Assembly (NCBI GenBank): GCA_017444045.1
Contig: JAFSXO010000013.1
Location: 1 to 6,854 of the forward strand
From: a bacterium
GTDB lineage: Bacteria > Vulcanimicrobiota > Xenobia > Xenobiales > Xenobiaceae
Length of the DNA stretch: 6,854 nucleotides
Reading direction: 5' to 3'
Below, one piece after another: positions 1 to 5,947 of the stretch (position 1 is its first letter; every line of letters begins with the position of its first letter). Below the pieces are notes generated by a model that was not told the origin of the DNA, did not search any database, and saw nothing but the letters and a program-made list of their open reading frames with translations. Position numbers and translations under genes: made by a program.

Positions 1-83
1 GCGCTTCACCAGCTTCCGCGCCGGCACTGCCTCGCTTAGCTCAGATGTGCCTTGCGCGGAACTGGTTACGCGATATAATCTGC
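1..83 (+). repeat. Palindromic dispersed repeat, copy 1 (REP/MITE-like)
   Basis: This is the first of three related intergenic elements, all in the same orientation; the left end may continue outside the window. The arms at 9-27 and 47-65 form an imperfect hairpin: CCAG pairs with CTGG, TTCCGCGC with GCGCGGAA, and GGCAC with GTGCC, with one unpaired C and a small internal loop. The apical loop (28-46) is 19 nt. The right end continues to ATAATCTGC, shared with copy 3. A promoter-like pair is visible: TTGCGC (52-57), 16 bp, then TATAAT (74-79). No open reading frame is carried. The structure recalls REP or MITE elements, but it matches no named family that I recognise. Confidence 0.8.
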
Positions 84-269
84 AAACGACAGCCAATAAT
101 TGTACCTACTTGGGCTTAACTACATGACATTGGCGTATAAACAATGATATTTCATGCATAATGCCTTAATTCCCCCTCAACCTTGGGCACCACCTCCGTC
201 GCTGGCACGACATCTCCCCCATGTCATTCTTTACAAGGTTGATTAGTTGGTGTTGACATGGACACATTT
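84..269. other. Non-coding spacer between repeat copies 1 and 2
   Basis: No convincing gene is visible on either strand: frames are short and lack ribosome binding sites. The only structure is a 9-bp inverted repeat, TCAACCTTG at 177-185 and CAAGGTTGA at 234-242, separated by 48 bp. I cannot assign a function. The segment could be the remains of a gene or of a longer mobile unit bounded by the two repeats, but nothing in it is recognisable. Confidence 0.4.
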
Positions 270-347
270 GCGCTGCACTAGCTTCCGCGACGGCACTGCT
301 TCGCTCAGATGTGCCTTGCGCGGAACTAGTTACGCGCTTTGTTCTGC
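270..347 (+). repeat. Palindromic dispersed repeat, copy 2
   Basis: Same element and orientation as copy 1, upstream of sstT. The arms are 278-296 and 311-329. The outer stem is CTAG pairing with CTAG, where copy 1 has CCAG pairing with CTGG, so both sides of one base pair have changed together. The loop (297-310) is 14 nt, five shorter than in the other copies, which fits loss of one 5-bp TTCGC-like unit. The promoter-like TATAAT of the other copies is replaced by TTTGTT at 338-343. GCGC blocks at 270-273 and 334-337 close the outer end. Confidence 0.8.
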
Positions 348-354
348 TCAGAAC
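341..354. promoter_or_regulatory. Palindrome, possible operator upstream of sstT
   Basis: GTTCTG and CAGAAC are perfect inverted 6-mers separated by CT. The site overlaps the right end of repeat copy 2, at the place where the other copies carry TATAAT. It lies about 30 bp upstream of the candidate sstT -35 element, which suits a regulator site. I do not recognise the regulator; it does not match the CTGT-N8-ACAG LexA pattern. It could be chance. Confidence 0.25.
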
Positions 355-376
355 AGCTAAGGAGACTGATCTAACG

Positions 377-435
377 ATAAAGTGCTTATAGGAAGCGCAA
401 AGCTTTAGTAAAATATAACAGGATCTGCACTTTAT
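377..435. repeat. Inverted repeat flanking the candidate sstT promoter
   Basis: ATAAAGTGC (377-385) and GCACTTTAT (427-435) are perfect 9-bp inverted arms separated by 41 bp. CTA at 371-373 and TAG at 436-438 could extend the pairing after a 3-nt bulge. The left arm abuts the candidate -35 box and the right arm lies just past the predicted transcription start. Paired operator half-sites are possible; a transcript hairpin is unlikely because the left arm precedes the start. Confidence 0.35.
386..414 (+). promoter_or_regulatory. Candidate sigma70-type promoter for sstT
   Basis: TTATAG (386-391) as -35, a 17-bp spacer, and TAAAAT (409-414) as -10. The -10 matches consensus at five of six positions and the -35 at three of six. 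Transcription would start near 421, giving a leader of about 80 nt before sstT. This is the best candidate in the upstream region, but the -35 is weak. Confidence 0.4.
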
Positions 436-503
436 TAGTATTGGACTTATCAGTGCGGCTAATCATAGGGAATCAGAAACAACATTGGGCGAGAGGCTAA
501 AAA

Positions 504-1736
504 ATGAAAGAGACACTGCGCCAGCTTTGGGAAAAATGGAACCAGCTAAGCCTGGTCAAGCAAATTATCTGCGGTATAGCGGTAGGCCTAGTGCTAGCTC
601 TGTTAGTGCCACAAATTGGATTTATCTCCCTGTTTGGCACCTTATTCGTCGGTGCATTAAAAGCGGTGGCTCCCCTGCTGGTATTCATCCTGGTCATGGA
701 TTCCTTGGCCAAGCACCAGTCCGATACTCCCACCAATATACAGAGCATAATAGCATTATATGTGATTAGTATGCTTTTAGCCGGACTGGCGTCAGTGTTT
801 ATCGCCCTTTCTTTTTCACCGACCTTGTTACTCCAAGGCATTGGCGAAACAAATCCCGCCCCGAGCAACATTGGTGAGGTGATGCACAGCCTGTTTACCA
901 GCTTTGTGCAGAATCCTGTAGAAGCCATAACTAAAGCCAATTACATCGGCATACTATTCTGGGCTGTCATCTTTGGTGTAATGCTCCGCCAGGCCAGCGA
1001 AACGACAAAGACCGCGCTCAGCGACATTGCCAGCGCAGTGGGCAAGGTAATAAACTTCGTGATACGCTTCGCCCCGCTGGGCGTTATGGGGTTACTTTAC
1101 GCAGCGATTTCCGACAGCGGCATTAGCAGTCTGATGGTATACGGAAAGCTTATAGCGGTGCTGGTGGGCACGATGCTCTTTACAGCTCTATTCCTCAATC
1201 CGCTTATCGTATTTTTCACCATAGGCAGAAACCCTTATCCCCTGGTTTGGAAATGCCTGCGCGACAGCGGCGTAACAGCTTTCTTCACCCGCAGCTCAGC
1301 GGCCAATATTCCCGTAAATATGGCGATCTGCGAGGAGCTGGAGCTGGATCGCTCTACATATTCTGTATCGATACCGCTGGGAGCGACCATCAACATGTGC
1401 GGCGCGGCCATAACCATAACCATTATGACCTTAGCGACTGTAAACACCCTCAATATCCATATAGACGTTATCAGCGCCATACTGATGTGCATCATGGCTA
1501 CAATCAGCGCTTGCGGCAGCTCTGGCGTAGCTGGCGGCTCGCTGCTGCTCATTCCCCTGGCCTGCAGCATGTTCGGCATATCCAACGATATTGCTATGCA
1601 GGTGGTAGGAACGGGATTTATCATCGGCGTCATTCAGGACTCCTGCGAAACCGCGCTTAATTCTTCGTCCGACCTGCTGTTTACGGCGGCGGCAGACATA
1701 CGCCGCAAAAACAAAGAGAATGCGGCGTCTGCATAG
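504..1736 (+). CDS. sstT: Na+/serine-threonine symporter SstT
   Basis: Inner-membrane carrier that takes up serine and threonine with Na+; it belongs to the dicarboxylate/amino acid:cation symporter (DAACS, SLC1-like) family. The 410 residues match the usual SstT length (E. coli 414) and are hydrophobic throughout. Visible family signatures are LFGTLFVGALKAVAP near 43-57, FFTRSSAANIPVN at 260-272 (first re-entrant hairpin region), PLGATINMCGAA at 291-302 (the NMDGT-like stretch of TM7), ACGSSGVAGG at 336-345 (second hairpin) and DSCETALNSSSD at 379-390 (TM8). The ATG start is supported by GAGAGG at 491-496, seven bases upstream, and by the typical SLVKQI N-terminus. It is monocistronic as far as seen: the next gene has its own promoter. 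No truncation or frameshift. E. coli has Ala where this protein has Cys299, a minor difference. Confidence 0.96.
   Translation: MKETLRQLWEKWNQLSLVKQIICGIAVGLVLALLVPQIGFISLFGTLFVGALKAVAPLLVFILVMDSLAKHQSDTPTNIQSIIALYVISMLLAGLASVFIALSFSPTLLLQGIGETNPAPSNIGEVMHSLFTSFVQNPVEAITKANYIGILFWAVIFGVMLRQASETTKTALSDIASAVGKVINFVIRFAPLGVMGLLYAAISDSGISSLMVYGKLIAVLVGTMLFTALFLNPLIVFFTIGRNPYPLVWKCLRDSGVTAFFTRSSAANIPVNMAICEELELDRSTYSVSIPLGATINMCGAAITITIMTLATVNTLNIHIDVISAILMCIMATISACGSSGVAGGSLLLIPLACSMFGISNDIAMQVVGTGFIIGVIQDSCETALNSSSDLLFTAAADIRRKNKENAASA
1692..1732 (+). other. sstT: Hairpin at the 3' end of sstT
   Basis: GCAGA (1692-1696) pairs with TCTGC (1728-1732) and CGCCGC (1701-1706) with GCGGCG (1722-1727), with a 4-nt bulge and a 15-nt loop. 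It ends just before the stop codon. No T-run follows, so it is not a standard intrinsic terminator; it may stabilise the mRNA end or simply reflect codon choice. Confidence 0.3.
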
Positions 1737-1758
1737 CGGAATCCCAGTATACCAGCTA

Positions 1759-1787
1759 TTGACACGAGCAGGTATTAAGAGTATTAT
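1759..1787 (+). promoter_or_regulatory. Strong sigma70-type promoter for infC-rpmI-rplT
   Basis: A perfect TTGACA -35 (1759-1764), a 17-bp spacer and a TATTAT -10 (1782-1787; five of six consensus). Start of transcription is expected near 1794. It lies just after sstT and points at infC, so it probably supplies the high transcription a ribosomal protein operon needs. In E. coli this operon is driven largely by promoters in and before thrS, which is absent here. Confidence 0.8.
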
Positions 1788-1793
1788 ATTTTT

Positions 1794-1987
1794 CGCTGTT
1801 GGTGAGGATCACTACAGCTTATAACAGGCCAGAAAAGCAGAAGCAACTTGACTTCTCACCCTGCGGCGTCGCTAAGACAGCTTCAGAGGTTGCGGTTCCT
1901 GTCGTTTGTGCAAAAAATAATAGCTCAATCGTACCGTAACATTGTTATAGTTTTTTTTGCGTTTCCAGCTGGTAATAGAGGCAGACC
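1794..1987 (+). promoter_or_regulatory. Long 5' leader of infC
   Basis: About 194 nt lie between the predicted start site and the infC start. Possible pairings are GGTGAG (1801-1806) with CTCACC (1855-1860), and GACAG (1876-1880) with CTGTC (1899-1903). A weak TAAC-ATT-GTTA hairpin (1937-1947) is followed after TAG by eight T residues (1951-1958), resembling a poor terminator or attenuator. CCAGCTGG (1965-1972) is palindromic and close to the ribosome binding site. No known riboswitch is recognised, and the short reading frame starting at 1848 has no family resemblance. Confidence 0.35.
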
Positions 1988-1990
1988 ATT
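1977..1990 (+). promoter_or_regulatory. infC: Ribosome binding site and AUU start of infC
   Basis: AGAGG (1977-1981) sits six bases before ATT at 1988-1990. An in-frame TAG at 1976-1978 limits how far the frame can extend. No ATG, GTG or TTG is in frame between that stop and the internal ATG at 2072. ATT is therefore the only well-placed start that keeps the conserved IF3 N-terminus. Confidence 0.8.
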
Positions 1991-2497
1991 TCAAAGGAAT
2001 ACAAAATCAATCGGCAAATACGGGCTCCGCAGGTACTCGTAATCGACGACAACGATCAGCAGCTCGGAGTAATGAGTACGCGCGAGGCTTATGAATTAGC
2101 CCACGAACGCCACCTAGATTTAGTAGAAGTCGCTCCCTCCTCCTCTCCTCCTGTTTGCCGTTTTATGGATTACGGCAAATACCGTTATGAGCAGTCTAAA
2201 GCTGAAAAAGAAAGCAAGGCCAAGCGCAAGGTACAGGAGCTCAGAGAAGTTAAGCTAAAGCCAAAAGTTGGCGACCACGACTTTGATGTTAAAGCCAGGA
2301 ACGTACAGCGTCTGATCCAAGACGGCGACCGCGTCAAAGTGAGCTTGCGCTTTAGAGGCCGAGAGGTTGTGCATACCGACTTGGCTATCAAGCTGCTCGA
2401 ACGTCTTTTCGAATGCGTTAAGGATGATGCAGTCATCATTCAGAAGCCGCTTCTAGACGGACGCCAGATGGTGATGATTCTTGCTCCCAAGGTCTAA
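1988..2497 (+). CDS. infC: Translation initiation factor IF-3
   Basis: Binds the 30S subunit, prevents premature 50S joining and proofreads start codon and initiator tRNA. From the ATT at 1988 it is 169 residues, the normal IF3 size. The N-domain starts with the conserved KINRQIRA (6-13) and continues to LGVMSTREA, then PPVCRFMDYGK at 54-64. A Lys/Glu-rich linker leads to the C-domain with LRFRGREVVH near 119-128 and LDGRQMVMILAPK at 156-168. Starting at the internal ATG (2072) would lose 28 conserved residues. In E. coli the AUU start makes infC subject to discrimination by its own product; the same feedback is inferred here. First gene of the infC-rpmI-rplT operon; thrS, often upstream, is replaced by sstT. 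Identity is certain; the start is very likely. Confidence 0.96.
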   Translation: MSKEYKINRQIRAPQVLVIDDNDQQLGVMSTREAYELAHERHLDLVEVAPSSSPPVCRFMDYGKYRYEQSKAEKESKAKRKVQELREVKLKPKVGDHDFDVKARNVQRLIQDGDRVKVSLRFRGREVVHTDLAIKLLERLFECVKDDAVIIQKPLLDGRQMVMILAPKV

Positions 2498-2527
2498 GGT
2501 TCTGTCTTTTTGTCGCAAATAAAAGGT

Positions 2528-2566
2528 GTTGGTCTGACGCTCGGGATTTATGCCGAGCAGACCAAC
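2528..2566 (+). promoter_or_regulatory. Bulged hairpin before rpmI, candidate L20 operator
   Basis: GTTGGTCT (2528-2535) pairs with AGACCAAC (2559-2566), and GCTCGG (2539-2544) with CCGAGC (2553-2558). A 3-nt GAC bulge sits on the 5' arm, and the 8-nt loop is GATTTATG. It ends two bases before the rpmI ribosome binding site AAAGGG (2569-2574). No T-run follows, so it is not a terminator. In E. coli L20 represses rpmI translation by binding irregular stems near this junction; a similar role is inferred, not shown. Confidence 0.6.
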
Positions 2567-2582
2567 TGAAAGGGTCATTATA

Positions 2583-2786
2583 ATGCCTAAAATTCGCACT
2601 AGAAGATCGGTAGCAAAACGAATTCGTTTAACCGCTACAGGTAAAATGAAGAGAATGAAACAGTTTTCCGGCTGCCACCACATTCGCGAGAACAAGAGCC
2701 CCAAGAGAACGCGCAATTTCCGCGACATCGTGATTGTCGATCACACCGATGTTAAGCGCATGCGCTCCTTGGTTCCTTATCTGTAG
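2583..2786 (+). CDS. rpmI: 50S ribosomal protein L35 (bL35)
   Basis: Small basic protein of the large ribosomal subunit. It is 67 residues, close to the 65 of E. coli. The hallmark N-terminus MPKIRTRRSVAKR, the LTATGKMKR segment and the C-terminal DVKRMRSLVPYL are all present. The ATG at 2583 is chosen over an in-frame ATG at 2550 because it has AAAGGG eight bases upstream and matches the family N-terminus; the earlier ATG lies in the loop of the preceding hairpin. Its middle gene position between infC and rplT is the standard order. Translation is probably coupled to L20 level through the upstream stem. Confidence 0.96.
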   Translation: MPKIRTRRSVAKRIRLTATGKMKRMKQFSGCHHIRENKSPKRTRNFRDIVIVDHTDVKRMRSLVPYL

Positions 2787-2812
2787 GCTACAAAGCCATA
2801 AAGCTAGAAAAA

Positions 2813-2829
2813 GGCGCTTGACCAGCGCC
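2813..2829 (+). promoter_or_regulatory. Small hairpin between rpmI and rplT
   Basis: GGCGCT (2813-2818) and AGCGCC (2824-2829) form a perfect 6-bp stem with a TGACC loop. It has no following T-run. It stands in a 91-bp gap that also holds the hairpin at 2837-2863, suggesting a structured intercistronic region rather than simple read-through spacing. Confidence 0.45.
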
Positions 2830-2836
2830 AGTTATT

Positions 2837-2863
2837 TAGGTATGGCGGAATAATCGCCACCTA
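2837..2863 (+). promoter_or_regulatory. Bulged hairpin abutting the rplT ribosome binding site
   Basis: TAGG (2837-2840) pairs with CCTA (2860-2863) and TGGCG (2843-2847) with CGCCA (2855-2859). A 2-nt bulge sits on the 5' arm and the loop is GAATAAT. The stem ends two bases before GGAGG (2866-2870), so a bound protein or extended pairing could block initiation. The layout resembles the hairpin before rpmI (5'-side bulge, A/T-rich loop starting GA, stem next to the ribosome binding site). Confidence 0.5.
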
Positions 2864-2877
2864 TCGGAGGATTTAAT

Positions 2878-3243
2878 ATGCCCAGAGTTAAGCGCGGCAC
2901 CATTGCCATTAAAAAACGTCGCACTTTAATGAAAGCTGTAAAAGGCTATCGTGGCGCCCGTAGCCGTCGTGTATGCTGTGCTCAGGAAGCTTTCCATCAC
3001 GCTCAGCACTATGCCTACAGAGATCGCCGTGCTAAAAAACGCGAATTCCGCAGTCTGTGGATCACCCGCATAAACGCGGCCGCCCGCACCTGTGGCATCT
3101 CTTACAGCCGCTTAATGAATGGCCTCAAGCTCGCCGGCATCGAGATGAACCGCAAGGTTTTAGCGGACATCGCTGCCACCGACATTACAGCGTTTGCCAA
3201 GCTCGCCGAGACTGCCACCAGACAGCTCGCCACCGCTAACTAA
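2878..3243 (+). CDS. rplT: 50S ribosomal protein L20 (bL20)
   Basis: Binds 23S rRNA early in 50S assembly and, in E. coli and Bacillus, represses its own operon. It is 121 residues, the usual size (about 118). The basic N-terminal extension opens with MPRVKRG and continues through KGYRGARSRR (22-31). The most conserved block runs from YAYRDRRAKKREFRSLW (45-61) to ITRINAAAR (62-70), followed by GISYSRLMNGLK (73-84), and NRKVLADIA (91-99). GGAGG at 2866-2870 is well spaced from the ATG. Residues 32-40 (VCCAQEAFH) include adjacent cysteines where relatives usually have other residues. It is the last gene of the operon and is followed by a terminator. Confidence 0.97.
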   Translation: MPRVKRGTIAIKKRRTLMKAVKGYRGARSRRVCCAQEAFHHAQHYAYRDRRAKKREFRSLWITRINAAARTCGISYSRLMNGLKLAGIEMNRKVLADIAATDITAFAKLAETATRQLATAN

Positions 3244-3269
3244 CAGCCAGTTAAACGCTAGGCCTTATT

Positions 3270-3303
3270 AAAAATCCCCCGTCCTGCTGGACAGGGGATT
3301 TTT
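3270..3303. terminator. Intrinsic terminator, likely bidirectional
   Basis: AAAAATCCCC (3270-3279) pairs with GGGGATTTTT (3294-3303), continued after one C/A mismatch by GTCC (3281-3284) with GGAC (3289-3292) around a TGCT loop. The T-tract follows on the plus strand, and the A-run on the left gives a T-tract on the minus strand. It ends the infC-rpmI-rplT operon and can also end the convergent minus-strand gene at 3377-4003. Confidence 0.92.
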
Positions 3304-3376
3304 ATTTTAATCTTCGCAATCGCCAAAATAGCGATAAACGCTTATAACCACTATTCTCAGAAGTTCAGCAGAACAA

Positions 3377-4003
3377 TCAGGCCGTACAGCGATCTTCGCG
3401 GCGCTTCTTAAGCCAGCGCCGCCAGCGAATCAGCATAAACAGGCAGACGCCGACAGCAAGAACCGCACATATACCAGCCAGAATCGGCAGAAGCACCGAC
3501 ATTGCTGAAGCAATAATAGACAGGCCGTCTTCGGCAAACGAAAGCGCCACATTGCCAATGCCCATGTGAACCGGAGCCGACGCCGTGCTGGTCAGGCGCA
3601 CAGCGCTTTTGCCGGCGTGCACACTTAGCGCCGTACCGCCGCCAACGATTACCCCCAGCAGCAGGGCCACCCCCGCATCGGCATGCACCAGCAAGGACGA
3701 CGACACAACCGTACCTGCGGCGGGGCGCAGGAAGGATCCTGCTGTATCGAGAGCATTGTCGAGAGCGGGAACCTTATCGCCTATCATCTCTATCGCGGTG
3801 GCGATAAGCAAGGCGGCCAGAACGCGCTCATCGGCTAGCGCACTCATGCTGGGATTTAGCTGCAGACAGCCAAAATGAGCCAAGGCAGACACCAAGAGCA
3901 GCGGCAGCCAGGCTCGAAAACCTGCACACGCGGAAAGACCTATGCCCATTAAAAGGGGAACAGCCCAATCAGCATGAAGCGAAGTAACACTGCTTAAATC
4001 CAC
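3377..4003 (-). CDS. DUF4126 family membrane protein
   Basis: Integral membrane protein of unknown function. About 208 residues from the GTG at 4003, in the normal range for DUF4126. Numbered from that start, family features are the Gly/Ala-rich first membrane segment with GFRAWLPLL (28-36), EMIGDKVPALDNALDT (72-87), the RPAAGT turn, the GGGTAL stretch and HAGKSAVRLTST in the central part, GIGNVALSFAED (148-159), then a last membrane segment ending in the basic tail RWRRWLKKRRED. The GTG at 4012 would add three residues, but AGGGGG (4012-4017) is eight bases before the GTG at 4003 and overlaps the other, so 4003 is preferred. It follows the TPR gene by about 80 bp and is probably co-transcribed; no role is known for the pair. 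The family call is firm, the function is not. Confidence 0.85.
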   Translation of the reverse strand: MDLSSVTSLHADWAVPLLMGIGLSACAGFRAWLPLLLVSALAHFGCLQLNPSMSALADERVLAALLIATAIEMIGDKVPALDNALDTAGSFLRPAAGTVVSSSLLVHADAGVALLLGVIVGGGTALSVHAGKSAVRLTSTASAPVHMGIGNVALSFAEDGLSIIASAMSVLLPILAGICAVLAVGVCLFMLIRWRRWLKKRREDRCTA

Positions 4004-4081
4004 AGCTACCACCCCCTACTCTGTCGATCTAAATATAAAGCATCAAACCAGCACAAAAGCGCTCGGGCGGTACAATCCGAC

Positions 4082-5884
4082 TTAACCCTTTTTGCTCTTT
4101 TGCTTCTGCTGCATCTGAATCCGCTCTACCAACGACATACCGGCTTCGCTCTTCGTCTCTTCCGCAGACGAGCTCTGGAAGCGGCTCTTAACGCCGAAGG
4201 ACTTCCCGCTAAACAGACCGCCGCCACCGCCAAACGAAGCCCCTTCAAACAGGCTGCCGGACGAATCGCCAAAGGCAGAGCTAACGGCTGTGCCCTCTTC
4301 GCGGGCCATCTTGGTTTCAGCCAGCAGAGGAGGCGCCACCAGCTCTTCCTGCTCAGCCTGGCTAGCCTGCGCCTTCTCGCCGGGAGCATCCAATTCGGCC
4401 AAATAATTCCAGCCGAATACCTCGCGCGACGGCTCTTCGCTGACAATGCCCTGGATGAGCGGAATCATATCGGCATACTTAGCGACAACAAACGGTACGG
4501 GATTGCAAAGCACACCCTCTGGGGCCATGCTGGCCAAAACCCGCGTAACCTTGGGACCTGCACCGCCAGCAGCCTTGCCTGAGTCAGACGCACTGTCCAT
4601 AGCGCCCAGCTGCACGCCGTTATCGGCTCCAGGCGCTCCCAGACTGTCTTCGCCGTACGCAGCTGGCGCACCGTAAAGATCATCGCCGTAAATATCGGTG
4701 CCGCCGGCATAGGGATTGCTGCCATCGGCGTACACATCATCGGCTTCATTCTGAGCGCCATCTGCTGCCGGCGCAGACTGTTTAGCCTTAGCGGCCATTG
4801 AAGCCTGCAGAGCCTTTATGCCGCCGCTCTGAAGCTTGCGGATCTGCTCCTCGCGGGCCTTCTGTTTGGCCAGAGCGTCTTTGACATTCGACAACTCGCG
4901 CACAGCCACAGAATTGTCTGGGCTAAGCTTTAAAACGGTTTCATAAATGCGCTGCGCTTCCAAATAGTCTTCACAGGATATTAGATTAGTGCCAGCGGCC
5001 AGCAGATCCTTAACAGCATCCTCGATATTGCCTAAGGCAACATAGGATTCCGCCAGCCTCTCGCGCGCCTCGATATCACCAGGATCGATAACGACAGCCT
5101 TGCGGAAGGCCAGAACCGCACCATTATAATCCTTAAGGTGCATCAGCGAGGTGCCCAGCCCGCAGAGCGCAACATGATCGCTGTAGTCTACGCGCAGGGC
5201 GTTGCGATATTCGCCTGCCGCCTCAGCGTATTTTTCATTGTCTAAGTATATTTCCGCCAAGCGCATAATAACGCTCAGATCATCAGGCGTTAGCACTTCC
5301 AAGCGGCGGTAGACATCGGCGGCCTTGGCAATCTCGTTGCTGCTCTCCAGCTCGCCAATTATTTTGCGGTACGACTGCACGGCCTGATCGATATCGCCCT
5401 CGGCCATGAGCACGTCGGCCAGCTTAACCGCGATATCGACGTTGGTAGGGAATGCCTCAATAGCCGTGCGCAGCACCTTAACGGCCAATTCGCCTTCGTC
5501 TATTTCCAAAAAATAGCTGACCGTATCGTTAAGCTCGCGCAAATACTCGTCTTCACCCTGGGTAAGGCGCACATACTGAAGCATACACACCCGGCCTTCA
5601 ACTGATCCCGGATCGAAGCAAAGGATAGATTTGGCTACCTCGCCAGCCAGAGTGATCATCTCATGCTCAGCCAGATACTTTTGCCATGTCACACAAGTTT
5701 TAATTAAGCGCTTGACTTGGCCCTGCATAGCATAACAGCGCGCCAAACGATTGACTGCATAACGATAATCGGGCTGCCGCGAAACAGCCTCCTCATAAAG
5801 ACGGGCCGCATCCTCTAAAAGCCAATCATTATACCTTCTGTCAGCTTCTTCTACTAATTCACGCATATTGTCGTTCATAAACAT
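4082..5884 (-). CDS. TPR-repeat protein with Tyr/Gly/Asp-rich and FG-rich tail
   Basis: A 600-residue protein with no visible signal peptide or membrane segment, so probably cytoplasmic. The N-terminal 340 or so residues are tetratricopeptide repeats, a scaffold for protein contacts; clear units are near 25-40, 130-165, 203-236, 237-270, 271-304 and 305-330 (for example AEAAGEYRNALRVD and NGAVLAFRKAVVIDP). A charged Lys/Gln/Ala helix covers 335-372. Residues 383-420 are acidic with repeated tyrosines (VYADG, PYAGG, IYGDD, LYGAP, AYGED). A short ordered block, NPVPFVVAKYADMIPLIQGI, lies at 461-480. The tail from 537 is Ser/Gly/Phe rich (AFGD, LFEG, SFGG, LFSG, SFGV). The protein ends in MSLVERIQ plus a Lys/Gln-rich tip. 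I recognise no named family beyond the TPR fold. ATGs at 5884 and 5878 are both usable; the ribosome binding site is weak. Followed by the DUF4126 gene. Confidence 0.85.
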   Translation of the reverse strand: MFMNDNMRELVEEADRRYNDWLLEDAARLYEEAVSRQPDYRYAVNRLARCYAMQGQVKRLIKTCVTWQKYLAEHEMITLAGEVAKSILCFDPGSVEGRVCMLQYVRLTQGEDEYLRELNDTVSYFLEIDEGELAVKVLRTAIEAFPTNVDIAVKLADVLMAEGDIDQAVQSYRKIIGELESSNEIAKAADVYRRLEVLTPDDLSVIMRLAEIYLDNEKYAEAAGEYRNALRVDYSDHVALCGLGTSLMHLKDYNGAVLAFRKAVVIDPGDIEARERLAESYVALGNIEDAVKDLLAAGTNLISCEDYLEAQRIYETVLKLSPDNSVAVRELSNVKDALAKQKAREEQIRKLQSGGIKALQASMAAKAKQSAPAADGAQNEADDVYADGSNPYAGGTDIYGDDLYGAPAAYGEDSLGAPGADNGVQLGAMDSASDSGKAAGGAGPKVTRVLASMAPEGVLCNPVPFVVAKYADMIPLIQGIVSEEPSREVFGWNYLAELDAPGEKAQASQAEQEELVAPPLLAETKMAREEGTAVSSAFGDSSGSLFEGASFGGGGGLFSGKSFGVKSRFQSSSAEETKSEAGMSLVERIQMQQKQKSKKG

Positions 5885-5947
5885 ATAACCCGTTAATAAT
5901 CAGTTAGAATGCTCCGGAAATGCTTCACCATAGTTACCGGTACACAA

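Noticed and set aside
177..242. 9-bp inverted repeat between repeat copies 1 and 2 as a mobile element end
   Set aside because: The arms are short and 48 bp apart, with no transposase and no target duplication seen.
497..940. Antisense frame inside sstT, and similar long antisense frames at 1235-1633, 3585-3878 and 4100-4582
   Set aside because: They are shadows of well-supported genes, have no recognisable domains, and have no suitable start signals.
1937..1958. Intrinsic terminator before infC
   Set aside because: A 4-bp A/T-rich stem is too weak for efficient termination even with eight T residues; it is kept only as a possible attenuator in the leader entry.
2550..2582. Earlier in-frame ATG giving rpmI eleven extra residues
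   Set aside because: It lies in the loop and arm of a strong hairpin, lacks a ribosome binding site, and the extension is not in the L35 family.
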